38,350 nt of DNA from a virus. Below the pieces are notes generated by a model, which worked only from the letters and a program-made list of their open reading frames with translations, had not been told where the DNA came from and made no database searches. This document shows, in pieces, positions 32,373 to 38,350 of this stretch. The stretch spans positions 1 to 38,350 of IMG/VR virus record IMGVR_UViG_3300031951_000496. One strand, 5' to 3'. The first letter of the stretch is position 1; the number at the start of each line of letters is the position of its first letter. Made by a program: the position numbers and the translations under genes.

Positions 32373-32962
32373 TATAAAACTCCTTTAAGGTGTTGATACT
32401 TTAACGCAAGACGCCTTACAGAGCTAGTATCGGAACCCAATCGTCTAGCACGTTCTGCGTAAGACATATGATCATTCTCAAGCACAAACTTCAGTTTATC
32501 AATAAATTTTGGGTCCGAGTGAAAACGTGCCATTTGCGCCTTTGAAAGTGTTTGCCTGTACTCTGAGCTTTTGTAATCAAACGTCGTAGCTCTTCTTCCA
32601 AGTCGAATGCGTTTTTTTACCTCTTCACTATGCGTCTTGCCTCTCATTGGAGCTTTTGCAAAGTCCGCTATGTTGTAAACGGTTGGCTCATCAAACCACG
32701 CATCTCCACATAAAAACGCATTTTCTAAATGGTCAAGTTCATCTAAGTTGTTGCACTCCACTTCTATAGCACCATAAAAATTTTTCGCGCCGTACTTGTT
32801 GTACGCATTCTGTAGATGGGGGTTTGTGTGCTTGTTCCATCTCAGCAACCGGAAATGTTCTTTGATTCTTTTTTTAACTCTTTGCGATTGCCCTACATAG
32901 CACTGGCCTGTGACCTTGTTAACCAACTTGTAAATTCCGCACACATCAATTTTGTATGGCAT
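32372..32962 (-). CDS. GIY-YIG homing endonuclease with NUMOD3
   Basis: 196 residues. G9-I-Y11 with YVG at 22-24, R32 in QRVKKRIKEH and E80 in DHLENAF give the GIY-YIG catalytic set. Residues 105-119 (PMRGKTHSEEVKKRI) are a NUMOD3 DNA-binding motif, repeated in weaker form later. The C-terminus (MSYAERARRLGSDTSSVRRL) is a helix-turn-helix. It lies between the capsid terminator and a structural gene, so it is a free-standing homing gene. A GGAG site is 7 bases upstream of ATG. The active site looks intact. Confidence 0.94.
   Translation of the reverse strand: MPYKIDVCGIYKLVNKVTGQCYVGQSQRVKKRIKEHFRLLRWNKHTNPHLQNAYNKYGAKNFYGAIEVECNNLDELDHLENAFLCGDAWFDEPTVYNIADFAKAPMRGKTHSEEVKKRIRLGRRATTFDYKSSEYRQTLSKAQMARFHSDPKFIDKLKFVLENDHMSYAERARRLGSDTSSVRRLALKYQHLKGVL
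32380..32384 (-). promoter_or_regulatory. Ribosome-binding site embedded in the GIY-YIG gene's last codons
   Basis: AGGAG, 7 bases before the ATG at 32372, coded within the last codons of the endonuclease (KGVL-stop). Confidence 0.7.
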
Positions 32963-33000
32963 GAAGAACTCCGTTTTGTGTAGTTTATGCCATAACAGAG

Positions 33001-33030
33001 AAATTAAAAAGGGGCCGAAGCCCCTTTCTA
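33001..33030 (-). terminator. Rho-independent terminator with UUCG loop
   Basis: On the minus strand AAAGGGGC-TTCG-GCCCCTTT (33027-33008) makes a perfect 8-pair stem with a UUCG tetraloop, followed by TTTTTAATTT. It begins 23 bases after the capsid gene stop. The gap 32963-33049 has no other feature I can support. It is the only strong terminator I saw in the window. Confidence 0.92.
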
Positions 33031-33049
33031 AACCCTTGAACTACAAGGA

Positions 33050-33955
33050 TTATCCCTGCGAACCGTACATGCCCAAGGGATCCGAGAATCCAAAGGAATA
33101 ACGCTCACGACTCTTGTAACGAACGTTACCAGTGTCGAAGTCACCGTCCATCGAGTTCTGCAACGGTACGCGCACAAAGTGCTTCATACCATTAGGAACG
33201 TCAGTGGTCAGGAACCAGGCGTTGGTGTCCGTCAAGAAGTTGTTAACGGTATACCCTTCAGGGATAGAACCGTTATTCTTGATGGCGTTGATGTCGTTGT
33301 CCGCCGTACCAACACGCAGCTCAGTCTCAAGGAGACGGGTAGCCACGAACTGGAGGGCAGGAGGAACGACGAGCTTCTTGGGCTTGGCTGCAATCAGCAG
33401 TCCGCGCTCATCCGTCCATGCAGCGATCTGGATCACTGCGTTCTCAAGAGAGGTCTCGTTGAGATCGGTAGGAGTCGTGGGGATGTTGCTGTTTGTGCCA
33501 CCAGAAACCAAGGGGTGTGCGTTCGAGAACAAAGGTTGACCGTCGCCACCAGCAAAGGCAGAGTCAAATCCATTGTTCAGAACCGCAGCGGCCTTAATCT
33601 GCTTGGTGTAAGCCATAGCACGGGCCAGGGCTTTGGTGTAACGAGCAGACAGGCTGTCGTACAGGTTGTCCTCGATGGCCTCTTCGGTCAGCGAGAAACC
33701 CAAAGCAATGGTTTCGTGGTTATAGCGAGCAGACCATGCTTCCTGGGCGTTGTCATAAGCGATGGCAGAACCTTCGTTCTTAACCGGCGCTGCTGAGAAG
33801 CCAGAGAGCTTGGTTTCCTCTTCAAACGAACGCTCGGAAGTCTCAGTTTCGTAGATTTCCTTGTGCTGTTCGCCGTAACGAGCATACTCCAGACCAAACA
33901 AAGCGTTCAGGCCAGGGAGAAGCTCTTTCAGTAGTTGTGCGCGTGAAATAGCCAT
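33050..33955 (-). CDS. Major capsid protein (Mu gpT-like)
   Basis: 301 residues. The N-terminus MAISRAQLLKELLPGLNALFG, then LEYARYGEQHKEIYETETSE, and middle signatures (AYDNAQEAWSARYNHETIAL, SARYTKALARAMAYTKQIKA, LFSNAHPLVSGGTNSN) match the Mu gpT major head subunit family with an HK97 fold. It forms the icosahedral shell and needs the scaffold and probably the co-chaperonin encoded upstream. A strong AAGGAG site lies before ATG, and the terminator after its stop is expected for a highly made product. Confidence 0.95.
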   Translation of the reverse strand: MAISRAQLLKELLPGLNALFGLEYARYGEQHKEIYETETSERSFEEETKLSGFSAAPVKNEGSAIAYDNAQEAWSARYNHETIALGFSLTEEAIEDNLYDSLSARYTKALARAMAYTKQIKAAAVLNNGFDSAFAGGDGQPLFSNAHPLVSGGTNSNIPTTPTDLNETSLENAVIQIAAWTDERGLLIAAKPKKLVVPPALQFVATRLLETELRVGTADNDINAIKNNGSIPEGYTVNNFLTDTNAWFLTTDVPNGMKHFVRVPLQNSMDGDFDTGNVRYKSRERYSFGFSDPLGMYGSQG

Positions 33956-33966
33956 TTATATTCTCC

Positions 33967-34587
33967 TTAAGCCGTGTACGCAGTGCCGGTCAGCGCCGTG
34001 TATTGCGGGTCGTTAATCTTCACAATGACTTCAGGGTAAATAACAACACCACTGGAGACAAAGGAAGTATCAGGAACGACAGCAATAACGCGGAACGGAA
34101 GCGTGGTAACAGCACCAGCGCCGTTGGCCGGAAGAACAACAGAAGACCCGGAATCGCCTGTAGCAGTCGAACCGGTACCATAAACAGTAGCTACGTTAGC
34201 GCCAACGATAGTCTGGTTTGCACCAGTCACCACAGCCGTATCACCAGAAGTCGTGATAGCCACTTTGTACGCAGCCGACGGATCAACCACTACGTAGGCG
34301 ATGGCGTTAGTAACTGCCGTGCCGGGATAGTATTGAGCCTGAACGGTCTGCCCAGACGAGTTGGTGTACTGGCATCCCATGAACACACCAACAATGGTGC
34401 CGCTCGTAGTTGCGCCAGAAAGCTCGATAGAACCACCCGCAACGACTTTAACCGTGTCACCGAAATAGATGGCCGTGTTGTAGGTGCCAGCAATACGAAT
34501 CTGCTGCGTAGCACCAGCATACGGTAGACCATCAATACGGTTAACAGGCTTAAAGCCGTAGGGCTTACTAATAGTAGGATAAGCCAT
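33967..34587 (-). CDS. Probable head decoration / capsid-associated protein
   Basis: 206 residues. MAYPTISKPYGFKPVNRIDG, then YNTAIYFGDTVKVVAGGSIE and CQYTNSSGQTVQAQYYPGTA form a family located immediately before Mu-like capsid genes. It is beta-rich and Thr/Ser/Gly-rich, fitting a cement or decoration protein. A TAGGAG site precedes ATG. No enzyme motif. Name and location on the capsid are inferred. Confidence 0.86.
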   Translation of the reverse strand: MAYPTISKPYGFKPVNRIDGLPYAGATQQIRIAGTYNTAIYFGDTVKVVAGGSIELSGATTSGTIVGVFMGCQYTNSSGQTVQAQYYPGTAVTNAIAYVVVDPSAAYKVAITTSGDTAVVTGANQTIVGANVATVYGTGSTATGDSGSSVVLPANGAGAVTTLPFRVIAVVPDTSFVSSGVVIYPEVIVKINDPQYTALTGTAYTA

Positions 34588-34603
34588 TGTTAACTCCTAA
34601 AGA

Positions 34604-35056
34604 TTAAGTTCCTTTACCAAAGCTACTCGTAGACTTCCGCTCTTTAAAGAGGGGCATCCTTGGGTCGCTTTGCCGCATTAAATTATTGTCCACGGCTTCC
34701 GTCTGAGATGCGGTCTGGTTACGGTACCAATCCGAACGCTGATCTACAAACTCTTCTGGTGCCTTGCACAACAATAGTCCACCGATCTCAATGTTGTCTT
34801 TGAAACGACTTGAAGGATCGATGAGCAGTTTAAATTTAGGTTGCTCTTCAACGGATACCGGCTCCCATCCCTCTCTCATTTTGGTAGAGAGGTTACGTGG
34901 ATCAGCCTGGTTCAACATTGAGACGCGAATCCAGCGATACGCATACCCAACCTGTTTGTCTGGTTCGGGGAGAAGCTCAGGGGGCATCCACTGCTTGGGA
35001 CGCTCTGTGACTGCTCGGGTTGCTACTTCGCGTGTTGCTCGATTTTGCTCAGCCAT
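34604..35056 (-). CDS. Conserved unknown protein between scaffold and decoration genes
   Basis: 150 residues. PKQWMPPELLPEPDKQVGYA, then YRWIRVSMLNQADPRNLSTK and MREGWEPVSVEEQPKFKLL are a conserved set in aquatic podoviruses, always by the scaffold. Residues near 85-110 (DNIEIGGLLLCKAPEEF) look like a short beta element, and the tail is polar and flexible (RKSTSSFGKGT). It overlaps the scaffold stop by 8 bases. A capsid-assembly helper is inferred only. Confidence 0.84.
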   Translation of the reverse strand: MAEQNRATREVATRAVTERPKQWMPPELLPEPDKQVGYAYRWIRVSMLNQADPRNLSTKMREGWEPVSVEEQPKFKLLIDPSSRFKDNIEIGGLLLCKAPEEFVDQRSDWYRNQTASQTEAVDNNLMRQSDPRMPLFKERKSTSSFGKGT

Positions 35057-36011
35057 TTTGGGCCTCCAATTTTTTAAGTTCTAAGGCGTACTGCTCTGGT
35101 GTTAATCCCAACTTCTTAGCCAATTGAACCTGGCTCGCTCTCAACCGTATCTTGTTAGATGCGGTGCTGCGTACTGCTGGGGCTACTACCGTGCTCGATC
35201 TTGTACGAGACTCAGCTTTTGCCTTTGGAACCTCGGCTTCCTCAAAATTCTCAGGAAACCGTTTGCGAATTGTTCTGTCCAAAATCGCGTAATACTCATC
35301 AGACCCTATTTGCACCTCGCCGCTCTTCTTGAGTTTTTCGTGTAAACCCAAGGCCGCAGCGGTCATCTCGTCGTCTTGGCCATACCAGGGATTTCGGTCC
35401 TGCCATGACTGTAACTTCGGATTTGCCCGAGGTTGCGGGGTCTCGTATGTATTTTGTACCTGAAAATTTTCTTCTTGTAAAGCAGGCATTTGGAAGTTCT
35501 GTGCCTGCATAGACCGGATTTGGGCAGTTTGAAGCTCTTTCTGGGCCTCTAACACCTTGTCAGAATCCCCAGAATCATAGGCTTCTTTGTACTGCACTTC
35601 AGCCATTTTGAGCTTTAACGCGGCAGCTTCTTGTAAAGTAGTGGCATATTCTTTCCCACCAGTATCAAGAATCTGTTTAATCCGCTTGTTCTCATTCATG
35701 AGCTGCTGCGCCAGGCGTACAGCCTCTTGCTGCTCTCGATATGCGGCCTCTTTCTCGCGGCGCTCGTCGTGCCAAACCTTCCGCATTTGCTTGAGTTTTT
35801 GTTTGACCTCGTCGTCATAAGCCTCTAGGTCATCTTTCTCAAGCTCCTCTTTGAGAGGGGCGGGCAATGGCTGACGGCCACGATCCTCTTCAGGCGTGTC
35901 GTCTTCTATTTCGACTTCGACCTTATCGTTTTTGTCGTTTCCAATAGTGACGCTCAGTTCATTAGTCTGTTCGTCGGGGAATTTAAATTCATCTTTTTCA
36001 AATTCAGGCAT
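35049..36011 (-). CDS. Capsid scaffolding/assembly protein
   Basis: 320 residues. The first 60 residues are very acidic (DKNDKVEVEIEDDTPEEDRG), 65-170 is a long coiled coil, and about 200-260 holds NPWYGQDDEMTAAALGLHEK with YYAILDRTIRKRFPENF. The basic C-terminus (RLRASQVQLAKKLGLTPEQY) resembles the helix-turn-helix capsid-binding tail of scaffold proteins. It is expected to form the internal scaffold that guides capsid assembly. An AGGAGG site precedes ATG. It directly precedes the capsid cluster. Confidence 0.9.
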   Translation of the reverse strand: MPEFEKDEFKFPDEQTNELSVTIGNDKNDKVEVEIEDDTPEEDRGRQPLPAPLKEELEKDDLEAYDDEVKQKLKQMRKVWHDERREKEAAYREQQEAVRLAQQLMNENKRIKQILDTGGKEYATTLQEAAALKLKMAEVQYKEAYDSGDSDKVLEAQKELQTAQIRSMQAQNFQMPALQEENFQVQNTYETPQPRANPKLQSWQDRNPWYGQDDEMTAAALGLHEKLKKSGEVQIGSDEYYAILDRTIRKRFPENFEEAEVPKAKAESRTRSSTVVAPAVRSTASNKIRLRASQVQLAKKLGLTPEQYALELKKLEAQNG

Positions 36012-36023
36012 CTTGTCCTCCTG

Positions 36024-36440
36024 TTACTTACGTTTGATTCCGCGAGGGTCCATCACCGTTGCCTCTACTGAGTCATCGTTAATGAGTCGAAACTCGCGTC
36101 CGTGGATTAATAGCCGTGTACCGGCGTTTGGCCTTACCAATACAAAATCACCTTTCTTGCACCACGGTCCCGTGGGGAATCGAGAAGTGTCTTTGTAACA
36201 GTCTGGGCCTAGATCAATGACAAACAACACCGTCGTTAAGATCTCTTCATAGTGAATGGTTGTATCTGCTTTAACCAATCCACTGTCGTACTCTTTCTCT
36301 ACTTCTGGTATTGCACACAGAATCCTATAGCCAGAGGGCTTTGGAAGCTGCCTTGCTTTCTCTTCGTTGGTTGCTTCTAGGTTAATTGCGCCTACGACCT
36401 GCGGTTTATCGGGATTTGTGCCGATTAGCAGACTACTCAT
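36024..36440 (-). CDS. GroES-like co-chaperonin
   Basis: 138 residues. From 34 onward, PKPSGYRILCAIPEVEKEYD SGLVK, VIDLGPDCY, W-CKKGDFVLVRPNAGTRL and EFRLINDDSVEATV follow the Cpn10 fold order (N-strand, mobile loop, Gly-rich turn, GDxVL, terminal strand). The mobile loop region (about 48-63) is where GroEL would bind. Phage versions such as T4 gp31 replace host GroES so that the capsid protein folds; its place between portal and scaffold fits this. The sequence is divergent, so the exact host partner cannot be read. Confidence 0.86.
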   Translation of the reverse strand: MSSLLIGTNPDKPQVVGAINLEATNEEKARQLPKPSGYRILCAIPEVEKEYDSGLVKADTTIHYEEILTTVLFVIDLGPDCYKDTSRFPTGPWCKKGDFVLVRPNAGTRLLIHGREFRLINDDSVEATVMDPRGIKRK

Positions 36441-36621
36441 CAGTGTTCTCCATCTTTTGTTTAAGGTCTAATGCGTACCCCCTTGCAGTGAGCAGACCCC
36501 GGATCTCACCGCAAATTCTTTTGTATTCCTCAAGACTTTCGCACTTCCCTTCTGCCAAGAAGTCTTTCAGTTGAGAAACTTTGTCGTCTGTTTGTTCGAC
36601 GATTACTTCTAGTTCAGTCAT
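36433..36621 (-). CDS. Small acidic coiled-coil protein after portal
   Basis: 62 residues, Glu/Lys-rich helix (MTELEVIVEQTDDKVSQLKD, then LEEYKRICGEIRGLLTARGY). ATG overlaps the portal TGA (ATGA), and the next gene overlaps it by 8 bases, so it is very likely real and coupled. Similar short genes lie after portal genes in aquatic podoviruses; function unknown. Confidence 0.82.
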   Translation of the reverse strand: MTELEVIVEQTDDKVSQLKDFLAEGKCESLEEYKRICGEIRGLLTARGYALDLKQKMENTDE

Positions 36622-38350
36622 TTGTTAGCCTTTGGTTGTTGGGGGCGTTGCTGCTGTACTTCTTTTTGATGTGCCTGGCTAGACAACTGTTTTGCAATGT
36701 CTACGCCCATGCGAATGATTTCCTTCTCTCGGCCATCGCGCATTTCGGCTGCGGTGCGAATAGCCTCAAGCTCCGTATCACTCTGTAACTTCTGCTTTTG
36801 GAACTCAGCCTGCGAAATAATCCGACCGGCTTCGATCTCTTGCTGGCGTTTACGCAACTCAATATCAGCCATGTCCTTCTGGGCCTTGCGTTGAATCTCT
36901 GCTTGTTTCATCGCAAGCTCTTGCTGCTGCATCTGAATGATCGGATCTTGGGCCTGCTGCTGCGCTTGTTGTTGCGCGACCTGAGCCTGGTTCTGCGACA
37001 GAAGCCGTTGTGCAGCTTGAGCCAACATCGGTGCCAGGCGAGCTTCGACTTCAGGATTCATACCAACCTCTTCACCCATCTCATCTTCTTTGGGCGGCAG
37101 GTTAAATCCAAGCTGTAGCTCGATCTGCTTGCGATACTCCATACCCAAGTGCTCGTTGATATGGTTCATCATTGCCGCTTGCATCTGTGTGGCCATCGGG
37201 TTGTTCTTCAGCAACTCTTGGATCATTGGATCTTGCATAGCAGACATGTGCACCGTGATATGCGCTCTGTGATCCTGGTACGCAAACGCTTTAACCGGCT
37301 TGTTACGGAGGATGTTTTGGTTCTCTGTTACAGGATCTGCTGGCTTCTGATCCTCGTCCATCGGCACTAGCTTCTGTGCATCTTTAATTCCAAGCACATC
37401 GAGCATTTGTCGGTGAAGTAGTGGCAGGTTATATAACTGTGGAGCCGCCTGCGCCAACTGCATGACCGCCTGATACTGAACGATCTTTTGCGCCATCGTC
37501 GAGGCATTTGGGTCTGAAACCGGGATAACATCAACATCGTCATAGTCTGTTTTCTTCGCCCGGCGGTGCCCATCTACTGGTTCATAGCTGTACTCATCAG
37601 GCGTATATGCCGCGATGATCTGCTTGAGTAACCCCAGCTCCTGCTTCATCGAGTAATGAACGCGAGCTTGGACCGCCGACATTGTTTTCAGTGTCCGCTC
37701 AAGAATGGCCAGCGTAGTTCCCACTGGTGCCTGGGCAGACATATCTGAAATCTGGAGATCTGCCGTGTTAGCAAACCTCCGACCTTCATCAATAATCGTT
37801 TGGAACAACTGGAAGAGAGTCTGACTTGGCTCTTTGTACGGCAGCGGCATCAGGTTGTCTTTGATAGACCCCGATGGAACGTCTACGTCTCTAAACTCTC
37901 CGGGTGCTATCGGTGTGTCATCGCCTTTAACGCGCAGACCCCGCGCTTTAAAGCCTCCCGGCAGATTCGCCAGTGTTCCTGCATCAACCAACTGACGAAT
38001 GAGAGAAGTACCAGACTTGGCAAAAGCACCAACAAGGTGAATAAGGCCGAAATAGTAAAAACCAAAGCCGGGAACATATCCGTAATGAACAAAATGCTGT
38101 CGCTTCGCATACGTTTCATCGTCTGGCTCCCAGTTACGCCGAATGGCTAGGATCTGATTCGATCCCTTCTCAATAGTCACTACATACGGCAGCGCAATAC
38201 CTGTTAACTCGTCGTCTTCATCCCTGTGCTCATGGCCAGGCAGGTCCAACTCCACGTGCATTTCAAGAATCTTGTACCGCGAGTCGGTCGAAGCACGGAA
38301 TCCCAGCTTCTCAGCGATCTTTTTCTCTACTTCGTCCAACATATTGTTGG
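36618..38350 (-). CDS. Portal protein (5' end off window)
   Basis: 577 residues are visible and the frame is open to the window edge (upstream codons read N-N-M-L), so the ATG at 38342 is probably internal and 100 or more N-terminal residues are missing. Hallmarks: LPYVVTIEKGSNQILAIRRN (about 50), HFVHYGYVPGFGFYYFGLIH (about 84), then TSLIRQLVDAGTLANLPGGF and DLQISDMSAQAPVGTTLAIL. The C-terminus (450-560) is a Gln/Glu/Ala coiled coil, a barrel-like tail as in podovirus portals. The dodecameric portal is the DNA gate and anchors the adaptor rings. Confidence 0.94.
   Translation of the reverse strand, partial: NNMLDEVEKKIAEKLGFRASTDSRYKILEMHVELDLPGHEHRDEDDELTGIALPYVVTIEKGSNQILAIRRNWEPDDETYAKRQHFVHYGYVPGFGFYYFGLIHLVGAFAKSGTSLIRQLVDAGTLANLPGGFKARGLRVKGDDTPIAPGEFRDVDVPSGSIKDNLMPLPYKEPSQTLFQLFQTIIDEGRRFANTADLQISDMSAQAPVGTTLAILERTLKTMSAVQARVHYSMKQELGLLKQIIAAYTPDEYSYEPVDGHRRAKKTDYDDVDVIPVSDPNASTMAQKIVQYQAVMQLAQAAPQLYNLPLLHRQMLDVLGIKDAQKLVPMDEDQKPADPVTENQNILRNKPVKAFAYQDHRAHITVHMSAMQDPMIQELLKNNPMATQMQAAMMNHINEHLGMEYRKQIELQLGFNLPPKEDEMGEEVGMNPEVEARLAPMLAQAAQRLLSQNQAQVAQQQAQQQAQDPIIQMQQQELAMKQAEIQRKAQKDMADIELRKRQQEIEAGRIISQAEFQKQKLQSDTELEAIRTAAEMRDGREKEIIRMGVDIAKQLSSQAHQKEVQQQRPQQPKANK

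Noticed and set aside
33116-33129. GTAACGAACGTTAC palindrome in the capsid gene as a sixth copy
   Set aside because: It differs from the family core at three of the fixed positions and is not in V-T-x-V-T codons; likely chance.
1-38350. tRNA genes, CRISPR arrays, insertion sequences, integrase or attachment sites
   Set aside because: No cloverleaf, no regularly spaced repeats with spacers, no transposase or recombinase motif was found.

Overview
The window is a strand-uniform, tightly packed piece of a tailed-phage genome. Every convincing gene lies on the minus strand, so transcription runs from about 38350 down to 1, and neighbours abut or overlap by 1 to 14 bases almost throughout. The parts list is that of a short-tailed (podovirus-type) virion: portal, GroES-like co-chaperonin, scaffold, Mu gpT-like capsid protein, head-tail adaptor, nozzle protein, fibres, a T7 gp13-like protein and large internal (ejected) proteins. 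There is no tape measure, sheath or tube gene. Several small proteins resemble families I know from aquatic phages and cyanophages, so an uncultured aquatic phage is the best guess. The host cannot be read from the sequence. No integrase, tRNA, rRNA, CRISPR array or insertion sequence was seen, and no stretch over 300 bases lacks a gene.

Layout in transcription order. 38350-33050 is the head module: portal (5' end off window), small coiled-coil protein, GroES-like protein, scaffold, unknown protein, decoration-like protein, major capsid protein, then the one clear terminator (a UUCG hairpin). 32962-29622 holds a GIY-YIG homing endonuclease, three small virion-type genes, a lectin-like spike/fibre and a conserved unknown. 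29631-24525 is a cassette of small, very basic Lys/Gly-rich proteins, interrupted by an HNH homing endonuclease and by a probable adaptor and a zinc-ribbon protein; four consecutive members share a C-terminal tag. 24528-15049 holds the SU10-type adaptor, an MptE-like (DUF115) enzyme, fibres including a glycine-rich adhesin and an S74-chaperone fibre, and a 2-oxoglutarate oxygenase. 15037-13426 is the lysis block (membrane proteins, 3TM-type holin, M15 endopeptidase). 13423-1 holds the nozzle, a pentapeptide-repeat fibre, internal virion proteins, a second HNH endonuclease, the gp13-like GNAT protein, and a giant polyvalent protein with an embedded RadC-like JAB domain that runs off the window.

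The genes suggest a virion that assembles with its own co-chaperonin, carries several exchangeable fibres, and packages internal proteins for ejection. The most unexpected signal is a near-perfect 16-20 bp palindrome, TGTAACA-N2-TGTTACA, found five times. Each copy is inside a gene, in the same codon phase, coding V-T-x-V-T with the same codon choices; all five also fit the TGTA-N8-TACA pattern of a cyanobacterial NtcA box. Other points are homing endonucleases whose last codons hold the ribosome-binding site of the next structural gene, a GTG-started overlapping small gene at 26811-26984, and C-terminal tags shared between neighbouring virion-type proteins.
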